A stretch of DNA of 64,000 nucleotides from DASZTV01 sp036268405 (GCA_036268405.1 DATAUF010000027.1:37659-101658); one strand, 5' to 3'; counted from the stretch's first letter, positions 1-8,634 are shown. The notes: generated from the letters alone by a model not told the origin. Made by a program: numbers and translations.

Positions 1-261
1 CTGAAGGTCCCCACTGCCGTCGCGCAGCGTCGCGAAGCACAGCTTGCCTCCGTCGCGCTTGAGCACGACCCGCCCGACGATGCTGACCTGCTCGCCGGTT
101 GCGGCGTCGGGAACCAGGTCAGGGTGCGCGGCACGAAGCTCCGCGATCGTGATCGAGCGCCGGACGCCGACCGGATAGCCCTCGATGCCGGAAGCCTGCA
201 GACGGTCGAGCTTGTCGCGGCGTACCCGCTCCTGCTCGGAGCGTCCCTCCAGCTCGGCCAT
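1..261 (-). CDS. lysS: lysyl-tRNA synthetase, N-terminal part (runs off window)
   Basis: Only the first 87 codons are inside the window. The reading starts MAELEGRSEQERVRRDKL and continues through EGYPVGVRRSITIAEL to VGRVVLKRDGGKLCFATLRD, which is the start of the OB-fold anticodon-binding domain of class II LysRS. The enzyme charges tRNA-Lys in the cytoplasm. The ATG lies 15 bases downstream of the coaX stop on the same strand, so it is probably the last gene of the panC-panD-coaX operon; coaX-lysS neighbourhood is usual in actinobacteria. The catalytic domain is outside the window, so identity rests on the N-terminus plus synteny. Confidence 0.88.
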   Translation of the reverse strand, partial: MAELEGRSEQERVRRDKLDRLQASGIEGYPVGVRRSITIAELRAAHPDLVPDAATGEQVSIVGRVVLKRDGGKLCFATLRDGSGDLQ

Positions 262-276
262 GTCGACGAAAGTCTC

Positions 277-1068
277 TCAGGTGCAGTTGCGATCGAATAC
301 CAAGCGCAGGCCGATGAGCGTCAGCTCGGGCTCATGCTCGGTCACGGTCTCGCACTCATCGATCACGAGCGGCGCCAGACCGCCCGTGGCGATGACCACG
401 GGGTCCGCATCGATTTCCTCTCCGATCCGGCGCACGAGCCCGTCGATCTGACCCGCGAATCCGTAGAGCAGACCGGACTGCATCGCCTCCACCGTGCTCT
501 TGCCGATCACCGATCGCGGCCGCGCGAGCTCGACCTTGAACAACCGGGCACCGCGCGCTGCAAGTGCATCCATCGTGATCTCGATACCGGCTGCGACGGC
601 ACCGCCGAGGAACTCGCCCTTCTCGCTGACGACGTCGAAGTTGGTCGAGGTGCCGAAGTCCACGACGATCGAAGGTCCGCCGTAGAGGTGGTACGCCGCA
701 AGCGAGTTGACGATTCGATCTGCGCCGACCTCACGAGGGTTGTCGTAGAGCAGCGGTACGCCGGTCTTCACGCCCGGCTCGACGATCACCGCCGGGACCT
801 GCGGGTAGTACCGGGTGAAGACTCCACGCAGCTCATGCAGGACCGCCGGCACGGTGGAACACGCCGCGATCCCGTCGGGTGGGGGTGAGTCCGTCAGCAG
901 TCCCCGCAGCAGGAGTGCGAGCTCGTCAGCCGTGGCGCGGGTGTCGGTCTTGATCCGCCACGACTCGATCAGCGCCTCGCCGTGAAAGCACCCGATGACG
1001 GTGTTGGTGTTGCCGACGTCGATGGCCAGCAACACCCGGTCAGCCGTGGTCGCGCCGTCCCCACCCAT
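277..1068 (-). CDS. coaX: type III pantothenate kinase
   Basis: CoaX phosphorylates pantothenate, the first step from vitamin B5 to coenzyme A. The N-terminal phosphate-binding motif AIDVGNTNTVIGCF, the central GADRIVNSLAAYHLYGGP and the FGTSTNFDVV segment are family signatures (ASKHA fold). At 263 residues from the ATG it is slightly longer than usual; a GTG at 1035 (residue 12) would give the typical start just before LLAIDVGN, and I cannot decide between them because neither has a strong Shine-Dalgarno. It sits 20 bases after panD on the same strand. Type III kinases are not inhibited by CoA, in contrast to CoaA (family knowledge). Confidence 0.95.
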   Translation of the reverse strand: MGGDGATTADRVLLAIDVGNTNTVIGCFHGEALIESWRIKTDTRATADELALLLRGLLTDSPPPDGIAACSTVPAVLHELRGVFTRYYPQVPAVIVEPGVKTGVPLLYDNPREVGADRIVNSLAAYHLYGGPSIVVDFGTSTNFDVVSEKGEFLGGAVAAGIEITMDALAARGARLFKVELARPRSVIGKSTVEAMQSGLLYGFAGQIDGLVRRIGEEIDADPVVIATGGLAPLVIDECETVTEHEPELTLIGLRLVFDRNCT

Positions 1069-1088
1069 GCTGTCGCTGTCCGGAACCG

Positions 1089-1526
1089 TCAGTGCGAGCC
1101 GACGGCTGTGTGATCGAGCACCGTGTCGCCGCGCAGCAGGTCCATGCCGGCGAGGGCTTCAGCCGGATCGCTGCCGGTACCGACGATGTGGTTCTCCGAG
1201 TCGACGAACACCACTTGGGGCTTCATCTCGCGCGCCTCGGCGTCGGTCACCGTGCAGTAGCTGATGATGATCACGAGGTCGCCCTCGTGTACGAGGCGCG
1301 CTGCCGCGCCGTTGATCCCGATGACGCCGCTACCGCGCGGACCGGCGATCACATAGGTCTCCAGCCGCGAACCGTTGTTGATGTCGACGATCGCGACCTG
1401 CTCGCCGGGCAGCAAATCCGCTGCGTCCATCAGGTCCTCGTCGATGGTGACGGAACCCACGTAGTGCAGGTCGGCCTGCGTCACCGTGGCGCGGTGCAGC
1501 TTGCTCTTGAGCATGGTGCGAAACAT
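1089..1526 (-). CDS. panD: aspartate 1-decarboxylase proenzyme
   Basis: PanD makes beta-alanine from aspartate using a pyruvoyl cofactor produced by self-cleavage between Gly24 and Ser25. Those two residues are present here in LHYVGSVTID at the expected numbering. The 145-residue protein reads MFRTMLKSKLHRATVTQADL and matches the family's short beta-barrel subunit with a somewhat extended C-terminus. It lies between panC and coaX, so beta-alanine synthesis, its condensation with pantoate, and phosphorylation of the product are encoded together. Confidence 0.96.
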   Translation of the reverse strand: MFRTMLKSKLHRATVTQADLHYVGSVTIDEDLMDAADLLPGEQVAIVDINNGSRLETYVIAGPRGSGVIGINGAAARLVHEGDLVIIISYCTVTDAEAREMKPQVVFVDSENHIVGTGSDPAEALAGMDLLRGDTVLDHTAVGSH

Positions 1527-1538
1527 CAGTCCACTCCT

Positions 1539-2417
1539 TCAGCCCAACGTGGGTGCCGAGGACTCTGCCGATCGCGCGTGGAACGCGACGTCCCTATTGT
1601 CAATCAATCTGGTCCCCGCGACACGTGCGGCCACCAAAATCTTTCCGAACCTCGTTCGGTCGGTGGGAGGCTCCCAGGTCTCCGCGTCGACCAACTCGAC
1701 GTAGTCGACCGCCACCCCGGGCGCGCCGCGGAGCTGTGCGCGCACGGTCTCAAGCACCGCGTCGGGTCCCTCACCGGCTTGTGCGACCCCGGCATTGAGT
1801 GCGTCAGGGATCGCGAGGGCGGCGGCCCGGCCGGCGTCGTCGAGGTAGCGATTTCGGCTCGACAACGCGAGGCCGTCAGGCTCGCGAACGGTGGGTACGC
1901 CGACGATCTCGACCGCCCTCGCCTGTTCGGCGACCATCCGACGGATCACGGCGAGCTGCTGTGCGTCCTTCTCCCCGAAGACCGCGACGTCGGGCCGCGT
2001 GAGGTCGAGCAGCCGTGCGACGACAGTGACCACGCCCTCGAAATGACCGGGGCGAGACGCACCCTCGAGGATGGTCGCGAGCGCACCAGCCTCGACCGTC
2101 GGCACGTCGTCGTCCGCGGGATAGATCTCCTCCACGGTCGGAGCGAAGACGATGTCGACGTGGTGAGCGCGGCACACCTCGACATCAGCGTCGAGCGTGC
2201 GCGGGTAGCGATCAAGATCCTCGCCGACGCCGAACTGCTTCGGATTGACGAAGATCGTGACGACCACATGGTCGGCATGGTCGCGCGCAACGTCGATGAG
2301 ATGCGCATGACCGTCGTGAAGCGCGCCCATCGTCATGACCACGGCGACGCGCCCCGCCAAAGCCGATCGCGCGGCCGCAAGCTCGGCTCGCGCCCGCGCG
2401 ACGAAGGGCTCCGTCAC
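1539..2417 (-). CDS. panC: pantothenate synthetase (pantoate--beta-alanine ligase)
   Basis: PanC condenses pantoate with beta-alanine in an ATP-dependent reaction. The HIGH-like motif is in VVMTMGALHDGHAHLI, FVNPKQFGVGEDLDRYPR follows, and SSRNRYL is the KMSKS-like loop. I place the start at the GTG at 2417, giving 292 residues: this GTG overlaps the TGA of the upstream gene (2414-2416), a GTGA junction. The reading frame stays open upstream to 2801, but that extension encodes arginine-rich shadow sequence antisense-like to no known domain and is not part of the gene. Confidence 0.95.
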   Translation of the reverse strand: MTEPFVARARAELAAARSALAGRVAVVMTMGALHDGHAHLIDVARDHADHVVVTIFVNPKQFGVGEDLDRYPRTLDADVEVCRAHHVDIVFAPTVEEIYPADDDVPTVEAGALATILEGASRPGHFEGVVTVVARLLDLTRPDVAVFGEKDAQQLAVIRRMVAEQARAVEIVGVPTVREPDGLALSSRNRYLDDAGRAAALAIPDALNAGVAQAGEGPDAVLETVRAQLRGAPGVAVDYVELVDAETWEPPTDRTRFGKILVAARVAGTRLIDNRDVAFHARSAESSAPTLG

Positions 2418-3319
2418 GGCTCGCGCCGGTTCGCAAGTACGTCGAGCAGCGCGGCGGCGGCTTCGACGTCGAGCAGTCCGGCGGCAAGCGCGCGGGCCGC
2501 CGTGAGTCGCGCCATCGCGACGTACGCGTCCACCGACTCCGGCGCCCGCTCGGCAAGCGTCGCGAGATGCGTGACGAGCGTGCCGGCATCTCCGCGCGCC
2601 ACCGGACCGGTCAGCGCGCGATCTCCGCTGCGAAGCGCGTTGTCGAGAGCGGCGCCGAGCAGCGGGCCGAGCATCCGCGCGGGCACCTCGACGCCCGCCT
2701 CCGCGAGCAGGTCGGCGGACTGCGCAACCAGAGTCACCAGATGGTTGGCGCCGAAGGCCAGCCCGGCGTGGTACAGCGGCCTGAGGTCCTCGGCGATCCA
2801 CGCCGGCTCACCGCCCATCTCGATCACCAGTGTCTCCGCCACCGGGCGGAGCACGTCATCGCTGGTCACGCCAAAGCACGCGCCGTCGAGGCGCTGCAGA
2901 TCGACCTCGGTGCCGGTGAAGGTCATCACGGGGTGCAACGCGAGCGGCAAGGCGCCGCGCTCCGTCAGAGGGTCGAGGACCCGGATGCCGTGCGCCCCGC
3001 TCGTGTGCATGACGAGGGTTCCTCGGCGCACGGCGTCAGCGCCGGCGAGCCCGTTGACGAGAGCGGCCAGCGCGTCATCCGGCACCGCCAGAACGAGGAG
3101 GTCGGCAGTGGCCGCCACCTGGTCCGCCGGCCGGATCGCTACATCGGCAAGAAGCGCATCAGCCCGACGGCGGCTGGCGTCGGAAACCGCCGCAACCGCC
3201 GCAACGCGGTGACCCGCGCGCAACAACGCCGCGCCAAGGACGGCGCCGACGCGTCCCGCGCTGATCACGCCAACCGTGAGCCGGGCAGGGCGATCCGCTG
3301 GAGAGGACGTCATCGTCAC
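2414..3319 (-). CDS. DUF2520 Rossmann-fold protein (Rv3603c type)
   Basis: A 301-residue protein with an N-terminal nucleotide-binding motif GVISAGRVGAVLGAALL and a C-terminal helical DUF2520 domain (LRPLYHAGLAFGANHLVTLV). It resembles the 6-phosphogluconate dehydrogenase/ketopantoate reductase fold family. Its stop overlaps the panC GTG start, so the two are translationally coupled. The context suggests a role in pantothenate supply, possibly ketopantoate reduction, because no panE is seen nearby; that is inference only. The substrate is unknown. Confidence 0.85.
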   Translation of the reverse strand: MTMTSSPADRPARLTVGVISAGRVGAVLGAALLRAGHRVAAVAAVSDASRRRADALLADVAIRPADQVAATADLLVLAVPDDALAALVNGLAGADAVRRGTLVMHTSGAHGIRVLDPLTERGALPLALHPVMTFTGTEVDLQRLDGACFGVTSDDVLRPVAETLVIEMGGEPAWIAEDLRPLYHAGLAFGANHLVTLVAQSADLLAEAGVEVPARMLGPLLGAALDNALRSGDRALTGPVARGDAGTLVTHLATLAERAPESVDAYVAMARLTAARALAAGLLDVEAAAALLDVLANRREP

Positions 3320-3405
3320 GTGTTCCAGTCTTGAGAAGTACCGGACGAGAAGAGCCTACGACGTACCGTCAGATAACGAAGCCGGCGCAGCCGGCTCATT
3401 GATGG
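3320..3405. promoter_or_regulatory. divergent intergenic region with short hairpin
   Basis: Eighty-six bases separate the DUF2520-panC operon (leftward) from the methyltransferase gene (rightward), so promoters for both must lie here or in the gene starts. A 7-bp hairpin, AGCCGGC / GCCGGCT with a GCA loop, sits at 3380-3396. No clear -10/-35 pair could be picked out. Confidence 0.4.
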
Positions 3406-4377
3406 GTGGCGGGTGGGGTGCAGGGCGTGGGCGGCTATTGGCGGAGCTGGCGGGACGCCATGACCGACTCGCTTTACGGCGAGAGCGGCTTCTACCGCTC
3501 ATCAGGCGTGCCCTCGCGGCACTTCCGTACGGCGGCCCACACCGGATCGACCTGGGCGGTCGTGATCGCCGCGCTAGCCGCGCAGGTCGACGATGCGCTG
3601 GGTTCTCAGCCGGACTTCACCGTCGTCGATGTCGGGGCTGGCGGTGGTGAGCTGCTCGAGGAGCTCGCGGATATCGCGCCCTCACGCTGGTCGCTCCTCG
3701 GGGTGGACGTCGCGGACCGTCCCGCGGGATTGCCCGAGCGGGTCGACTGGCAACGGCAGTTCCCCGACTCGGTCCACGGACTGGTGCTCGCCGTCGAGCT
3801 GCTCGACGTGGTGCCCGTGGACGTCGTCGAGCTCGCCGGGGAAAGCCCGCGAATCGTGGAGGTCGACGAGGAGGGCAGTGAGCGACTCGGCCACCCGGCC
3901 GACCTCGGCGACCGTGACTGGATCGCTCGCTGGTGGCCGCTTCGGGCGCCGGGCGAGCGGGCGGAGGTTGGTCGTCCGCGCGACGACATGTGGCGGGCGA
4001 TCACGAGCCGGGTCACCTCCGGTCTCGCGCTTGCGGTCGACTACGCGGCGGACCCGACCGACCATGTCGCGGGCACGCTGACCGGCTACCGAAACGGTCG
4101 CCGTCGTACGCCGGTCCCCGATGGATCGATGGACCTGACCGCCCATGTGTTGTTCGAGTCCTTGCGGCAGGACGGTGACTTGCTGGTCGCGCAACGTGAG
4201 GCGCTTCGACGGCTCGGGGTCAGTGCAACTCCGCCGGACTATCGCGACGATCCCGAGGCATTCCTCGTGCAGCTCGCACGGTCGTCGGAGGCGGCGGAGC
4301 TTCTCAACCCACACGGCCTAGGCGCCTTCACGTGGCTGCTCCACCCGGTCGGTATCGATCCGCTACTCGTCCGCTAA
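3406..4377 (+). CDS. SAM-dependent methyltransferase, MidA/NDUFAF7 (COG1565) family
   Basis: The protein contains a Rossmann SAM-binding motif I, FTVVDVGAGGGELLEEL, and family signatures: YGESGFYR near the N-terminus, EVEELLDVVPVDV-like VELLDVVPVDVVEL, LAVDYA, and a C-terminal FTWLLHPVG. Eukaryotic NDUFAF7 methylates an arginine of the complex I NDUFS2 subunit (the NuoD homologue). That makes it interesting that a stand-alone NuoD paralogue lies 4 kb downstream, but a link is inference. Alternative GTG starts at 3418 and 3427 are possible; the GGGTGGGGTG tract makes the choice uncertain. The last 15 bases overlap the convergent MmcQ gene. Confidence 0.8.
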   Translation: MAGGVQGVGGYWRSWRDAMTDSLYGESGFYRSSGVPSRHFRTAAHTGSTWAVVIAALAAQVDDALGSQPDFTVVDVGAGGGELLEELADIAPSRWSLLGVDVADRPAGLPERVDWQRQFPDSVHGLVLAVELLDVVPVDVVELAGESPRIVEVDEEGSERLGHPADLGDRDWIARWWPLRAPGERAEVGRPRDDMWRAITSRVTSGLALAVDYAADPTDHVAGTLTGYRNGRRRTPVPDGSMDLTAHVLFESLRQDGDLLVAQREALRRLGVSATPPDYRDDPEAFLVQLARSSEAAELLNPHGLGAFTWLLHPVGIDPLLVR

Positions 4378-4728
4378 CGGCCAGTCGTTTGCGAGCCGGA
4401 ACTCACGGTTCAAGAACTTCGGCACGCACATGGTCCAGGCATCGATGAGGAGCTCGCGCATCTCCTCCAGGTCGAGAGCTGCGAGCCACGCAACCACCCA
4501 GTTGTAGCGAAGGTCGGAGTCCGGAGGCATCCGGAACTTCTCCGGCTCCGAAGCCACGAGATCAGCGCGCTCCAACTTCGGGAACGCGAAGCCCATCAGA
4601 TCCTCGTCACGAGAGACCCCGGCGTAGACGATGCTGCCGATCCGGTAGCGAGCCCGGTCCCGAACAAACGCCAGCTCGGTCCGCGGCAAGGTCAGGCAGA
4701 ACTCCCGCACCTCCATGCCACTGACCAC
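4363..4728 (-). CDS. MmcQ/YjbR-type protein
   Basis: A 121-residue protein with the MmcQ/YjbR (DUF419) pattern: an N-terminal EVREFCLTLP, a central FAFPKLERADLV, then YNWVVAWLAAL and a C-terminal helix LLIDAWTMCVPKFL. The fold is CyaY-like; a DNA-binding role has been proposed for the family but not shown here. It converges on and overlaps the methyltransferase gene by 15 bases, an arrangement that would produce overlapping transcripts. Confidence 0.75.
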   Translation of the reverse strand: MVSGMEVREFCLTLPRTELAFVRDRARYRIGSIVYAGVSRDEDLMGFAFPKLERADLVASEPEKFRMPPDSDLRYNWVVAWLAALDLEEMRELLIDAWTMCVPKFLNREFRLANDWPLADE

Positions 4729-4788
4729 GCCCGCAGATTAAGGGCGGTCAAAGGGTTCGGCTTCCGAAGGAACGCGGACTTCCAGCGC

Positions 4789-4860
4789 CGAGCTTGACGA
4801 CGAAGGCGCTCTGTGGCCCGCATACGACACTCTTGGTCAAGCTCGACGCGAAAGCGCCTT
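4789..4860. repeat. interlocked inverted repeats
   Basis: Two perfect inverted repeats interlock in an A-B-A'-B' order. CGAGCTTGAC (4789-4798) pairs with GTCAAGCTCG (4836-4845), and AAGGCGCT (4803-4810) pairs with AGCGCCTT (4853-4860). They fill the 144-base gap between the MmcQ gene start and the response-regulator stop. As RNA they could form alternative hairpins or a pseudoknot; as DNA they look like one 26-base module present in both orientations. The region may also serve as the terminator of the two-component operon. Confidence 0.6.
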
Positions 4861-4872
4861 TCGCTCTGGACG

Positions 4873-5541
4873 TTACGTAGCGAGCCCGGCGCGGAACGCC
4901 CAGGCCACTGCGGAGGCACGGTCGTTCACGTCGAGCTTGGTGAAGACGTTGTTGACGTGCGTCTTGACCGTGGCTTCGGTGACGAACAGCCGGGAGGAGA
5001 TCTCCCGGTTGGACAGGCCTTGCGACATCAGCATCACCACCTCGGTCTCCCGCTCCGTCAGCGGACCACCGGGCGGCGCCGAACCGGCGGCCGATGTGGG
5101 TGACGCTCCCGTCGTCACGATCTCGACCAGCCGCTCCTGCACGGCGGGATCGAGACGGGTACGCCCGGCCGCCGCGTCGCGGATCGCTCGCTCGATCTCT
5201 TCCGAGCTTGCGTCCTTGGTCAGATAGCCGCGAGCGCCGGCACGCAGCGCTGACATCACCGACTCATCATCGGCGTAGGTCGTGAGCACCACGATCTCGA
5301 CATCTGGCAGTGATTCGCGGATCCTGCGGGTGGCCTCGACTCCGTCGAGCCGTGGCATGCGCAGGTCGAGCAACGCGACATCGGGTCGCTCGGCTGCGAC
5401 TGCGGCGACCGCCTCCTCGCCGTCCGCCGCCACCCCCACGACCTCGATGCCACCCATCAGTCCGAGCATCAGGGTGAGCCCTTCACGGACGAGTGTCTGA
5501 TCATCAGCAAGTACGACGCGAATCACCGAGTCAGCATTCAC
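4873..5541 (-). CDS. NarL/FixJ-family response regulator
   Basis: A 222-residue regulator: receiver domain with acidic pair D13-D14 in VVLADDQTLVREG and phospho-acceptor D59 in ALLDLRMP, the YLTKD lysine, and a C-terminal LuxR-type helix-turn-helix (LTERETEVVMLMSQGLSNREI...TVKTHVNNVFTKL). The GTG start overlaps the TAG stop of the kinase by one base (TAGTG), so the pair is translationally coupled. Because the ABC exporter is transcribed divergently from the kinase, it is the likely target; that is inference from layout. Confidence 0.93.
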   Translation of the reverse strand: MNADSVIRVVLADDQTLVREGLTLMLGLMGGIEVVGVAADGEEAVAAVAAERPDVALLDLRMPRLDGVEATRRIRESLPDVEIVVLTTYADDESVMSALRAGARGYLTKDASSEEIERAIRDAAAGRTRLDPAVQERLVEIVTTGASPTSAAGSAPPGGPLTERETEVVMLMSQGLSNREISSRLFVTEATVKTHVNNVFTKLDVNDRASAVAWAFRAGLAT

Positions 5542-6743
5542 TAGGTACCCGCTGAGACGCGCACGCCGGCTCTGTCGATCGGCAACCGCACCTCGACGAC
5601 GTACCCATCCGCTTGCGCACCCGCGTCGACGTGACCTCCGGCGAGCTCGGCGCGTTCGCGCATCCCTCGGAGCCCATTGCCTCCGCCGGGTGGCGCCGCG
5701 GCCGCGCCTCGGCCATCGTCCGTGACCCGCAGGACGACGGTCGCCTCGTCCCATGCCAGCGTGACGTCGACCCGCGACGCCGCTGCATGCTTGGCAACGT
5801 TTGTCAGCGCCTCCTGAGCCGCCCGGAACAGCGCGACCCTTGCCTCCGGATCGAGCGGACCCGGCGTTCCGGTCTCGCTGAACTTCGCCTCGATCCCGCT
5901 GTCGCGACCGAAGTCAGCGACGAGCTGGGGCAGTCGCGTCGGCCCCGGCAAGGCGTCGTCGCGCAACGTGCCCACCGCATCGCGTGCCTCCTCCAGGCCG
6001 GTGCGTGCGAGTGAGACGGCGCGGTCAAGTCGGGCCATGACCTCAGCATCGACCTTGCGCGACTTGGCCAGCACCCGGGTCGACTCCAGATGCAGTGACA
6101 GGCTGGACAACGTGTGCGCGAGCACGTCATGGAGCTCTCGGCCAAGACGCGCTCGCTCCGCCGCGATCGCGTTGCGCTGTTCGGCCTCGCGGCTGTCTCG
6201 TAGCTCGTCCGACAGCTCCCGGTTGCGGTACGTCGCCCGAACCACCCGCCGGCGGAACGCCATTGCGAGACCCAGACCGATGGCGCCTGCTGCCTGACCG
6301 AGCCCGCCGAGCGGGTCGTATCGACCGACATAGGCCGTCGACAACCCCAGCGCGACGACGCCGAGACCGGCGGGCAGGAGACCGCGCGGCATGCCGTACC
6401 AGAACATCGACACGAACACCGCGGTGTATCCGCACAGATACACCTGCGCGTGGCCGGTGAAGACGTTCAAGCCCGCTCCGGCTCCTACGAGCACACACAT
6501 CGCGAGCACGTCACGCCAATCGCCGCGACGGCGATAGGTGAAGCTGCCGGTGCAGGCGACGGCAACGGCCATGAGGCCGAGGCTCGACACGACCTTGGTG
6601 GTCGAAAGCCCGCCAAGTCCGGTCAACGTCTGGGCGACGACGATGACCGAGAGCAGGTTGCGCAACACGACTCGCGCTGAGCCGGGCCAGCTCTGCGTCA
6701 GCATCGGGTCGATCACCCTCGGCGGGCAGTTCCTCTCCGTCAT
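5541..6743 (-). CDS. sensor histidine kinase, HisKA_3 (NarX/DesK) type
   Basis: About 400 residues from the ATG at 6743. The first ~165 residues are hydrophobic and form five or six membrane helices with almost no extracellular domain, the layout of intramembrane-sensing kinases. The dimerisation/phosphotransfer box is RLGRELHDVLAHTLSSLSLH with His205, followed by an HATPase_c domain (EALTNVAKHAAASRVDV, DDGRGAAAAPPGGGNGLRGM). Kinases of this sort next to an ABC-2 exporter often sense membrane stress or membrane-active drugs. The signal here is unknown. Confidence 0.92.
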   Translation of the reverse strand: MTERNCPPRVIDPMLTQSWPGSARVVLRNLLSVIVVAQTLTGLGGLSTTKVVSSLGLMAVAVACTGSFTYRRRGDWRDVLAMCVLVGAGAGLNVFTGHAQVYLCGYTAVFVSMFWYGMPRGLLPAGLGVVALGLSTAYVGRYDPLGGLGQAAGAIGLGLAMAFRRRVVRATYRNRELSDELRDSREAEQRNAIAAERARLGRELHDVLAHTLSSLSLHLESTRVLAKSRKVDAEVMARLDRAVSLARTGLEEARDAVGTLRDDALPGPTRLPQLVADFGRDSGIEAKFSETGTPGPLDPEARVALFRAAQEALTNVAKHAAASRVDVTLAWDEATVVLRVTDDGRGAAAAPPGGGNGLRGMRERAELAGGHVDAGAQADGYVVEVRLPIDRAGVRVSAGT

Positions 6744-6895
6744 GGCACCGACCGTACGACCGCAGAAGGCATCGCACATCGGTCGGCAGGTGGAGAGCCG
6801 ATGTCCACCTGCACTCCACCGACAACCCGATGAGGCGCGCAAACCGGGCAAGTAACGTCGGGACGTCAGCCAGGCGAGACGAAAGGCACCAAACA
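6744..6895. promoter_or_regulatory. divergent promoter region of kinase and ABC exporter
   Basis: A 152-base non-coding gap between two divergent operons. A GAAAGG Shine-Dalgarno at 6881-6886 lies ten bases before the ABC ATPase ATG at 6896. A GGTCGGCAGGTGGAGAGCCG stretch followed by a second, partly inverted GTCCACCTGCACTCCACCGA may form an operator (GGTGGAG / CTCCACC); assignment to the response regulator is a guess. Confidence 0.4.
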
Positions 6896-7825
6896 ATGGC
6901 AGCGATCGTCGTCGATGACCTTCGCAAGAGCTACGGCGCCACCCGCGCCGTGCAAGGGGTCAGCTTCACGGTGGACGAGGGTGAATGCGTTGCCCTGCTC
7001 GGCCCCAACGGCGCTGGCAAGACGACCACGCTCGAAGTGCTCGAGGGCTACCTGCAACGCGATGCGGGTCGGGTCGAAGTGCTCGGAGCCGATCCGCAAC
7101 ACGCGACCCGCGAATGGCGCGAGCAGATCGGGATCGTCCTGCAGGGCACGGCGGTCGACCCCTACCTGACCGTCCGCGAGACCCTCACCCGCACGGCGAA
7201 CTTCTACGCGAAGCCGCGCGACGTCGAAGAGGTCATCGCGGTGGTAGGCCTCGAGGAGAAGGCCGACTCGCGGATCAACAAGCTGTCCGGCGGTCAGCAG
7301 CGCCGACTCGACGTCGCCTACGGCATCGTCGGCAACCCCAAGCTGCTCTTCCTCGACGAGCCGACCACCGGCTTCGACCCGTCAGCCCGCCGCGGCGCGT
7401 GGGACATGGTCAACGACCTGCGTGGTCTCGGTACGACGATCATGCTCACCACCCACTACATGGACGAGGCGCAAGCGCTCGCCGACAACATCGTCGTCAT
7501 CGGTGCCGGTCAAGTAGTCGCAGAAGGCACCCCCGACTCGCTCGGCGGCCGCGACACCGCCGCACTGCATGTGAGGTTCCGGCTGCCCGATGGCGTCGAC
7601 CCGGCGGCCCTTCCCGTCGAGGTGACCGTCGACCATCACGGATTCTGCGAGCTCACCACCTCCGAGGACATCAAGGTCCTCAACACCCTGACCTCGTGGT
7701 CCCTCAAGCAGAACGTCGCGCTCGAGGGCCTCGTTGCGACCAGACCCAGCCTCGAGGACATCTATCTCTCACTCGTCAGCCGCGACCTACTCGACGGTGA
7801 AGCGACCACAGGAGCCCACCCATGA
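6896..7825 (+). CDS. ABC transporter ATP-binding protein (DrrA type)
   Basis: A 309-residue ABC ATPase: Walker A GPNGAGKTTT, signature LSGGQQRRLDVA, Walker B LLFLDEPTTGFD, and H-loop TTHYMDEAQALAD. The C-terminal ~80 residues form the extension typical of the DrrA/CcmA exporter subfamily. It starts at ATG 6896 behind GAAAGG. Its TGA overlaps the permease ATG (ATGA, 7822-7825). It probably powers export of a hydrophobic or membrane-active compound with the following permease, under control of the divergent two-component pair. Confidence 0.94.
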   Translation: MAAIVVDDLRKSYGATRAVQGVSFTVDEGECVALLGPNGAGKTTTLEVLEGYLQRDAGRVEVLGADPQHATREWREQIGIVLQGTAVDPYLTVRETLTRTANFYAKPRDVEEVIAVVGLEEKADSRINKLSGGQQRRLDVAYGIVGNPKLLFLDEPTTGFDPSARRGAWDMVNDLRGLGTTIMLTTHYMDEAQALADNIVVIGAGQVVAEGTPDSLGGRDTAALHVRFRLPDGVDPAALPVEVTVDHHGFCELTTSEDIKVLNTLTSWSLKQNVALEGLVATRPSLEDIYLSLVSRDLLDGEATTGAHP

Positions 7826-8616
7826 CCGACATCGCCCTCGTCGGATCCCAGGTCCGATACGAGCAGAAGAGCTATTGGCGCAACCCGGGCGCGGCGTTCT
7901 TCACGTTCGCTTTCCCGTTGGTGTTCTTCGTGATCCTGGTCTCGACCGCCGGACAGCAGACCGACAAGAGCGACCTCGGCGTCTACATGCACAACGGCCA
8001 CCTGGTCGCGATCAAGCTCTCGCAGTACTACACGCCGAGCATCCTCGCGTACGCGGTGATGAGCGCCTGCTACCTCGCGATCGCGATGACGCTGGTTCGC
8101 CAGCGCGAAGCCGGCATCCTCAAGCGGATGCGCGGTACGCCGTTGCCATCGTGGGCCTACCTCAGCGGCGTGATCGGCAGCTCGGTGATCGTCGCCGCTC
8201 TGCTCTCGATTGTGAGCGTCGGCTTCGCAATCGTCGCGTACGGCGTGTACTTCCCGGCGGGCCACATCCTGCCGCTGGTAGTGACGATCTTGCTGGGCTC
8301 GCTCGCGTTCTGTGCCCTGGGGATCGCAGCATCTTCGGTGATCCCGAACATTGACTCCGGGCCGGCCATCGCCAACTTCCCGTTCTTCATCCTGGTCTTC
8401 ATCTCGGGCACGTACTTTCCGATCAGCGGCACGCTAGAGAAGATCTCGCGGGACCTTCCGCTGCGCCCGATGATCGAGTCGATGCTGAAGCTGTTCGATC
8501 CGTCCAACACCGGCAGCCTCTGGGACGGGCGCGATCTTCTGGTCCTCGCGATTTGGGGAGCCGCCAGCACGGTCTTCGCAGTCCGCCACTTCAAGTGGAC
8601 GCCGCGCCGGGGTTAG
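7822..8616 (+). CDS. ABC-2 type exporter permease (DrrB type)
   Basis: A 264-residue membrane protein with six predicted helices: FFTFAFPLVFFVILV, YAVMSACYLAIAMTLV, VIGSSVIVAALLSIVSVG, ILPLVVTILLGSLAFCALG, FPFFILVFISGTYFP, and a last one in LLVLAIWGAASTVF. The RQREAGILKRMRGTPLP coupling segment is characteristic of ABC-2 permeases. It is translationally coupled to the ATPase gene. The substrate is not known. Confidence 0.9.
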   Translation: MTDIALVGSQVRYEQKSYWRNPGAAFFTFAFPLVFFVILVSTAGQQTDKSDLGVYMHNGHLVAIKLSQYYTPSILAYAVMSACYLAIAMTLVRQREAGILKRMRGTPLPSWAYLSGVIGSSVIVAALLSIVSVGFAIVAYGVYFPAGHILPLVVTILLGSLAFCALGIAASSVIPNIDSGPAIANFPFFILVFISGTYFPISGTLEKISRDLPLRPMIESMLKLFDPSNTGSLWDGRDLLVLAIWGAASTVFAVRHFKWTPRRG

Positions 8617-8634
8617 CACCACTAGCGTGGCCGC

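Noticed and set aside
2418..2801. N-terminal extension of panC
   Set aside because: Extra 128 residues are Arg/Ala shadow of the DUF2520 gene; the GTG at 2417 gives the normal length and a GTGA junction.
1092..3212. 706-codon open frame on the plus strand opposite panC/panD
   Set aside because: High GC keeps antisense frames open. The translation is Arg/Asp/His-rich with no motif, and the minus strand carries four recognisable genes.
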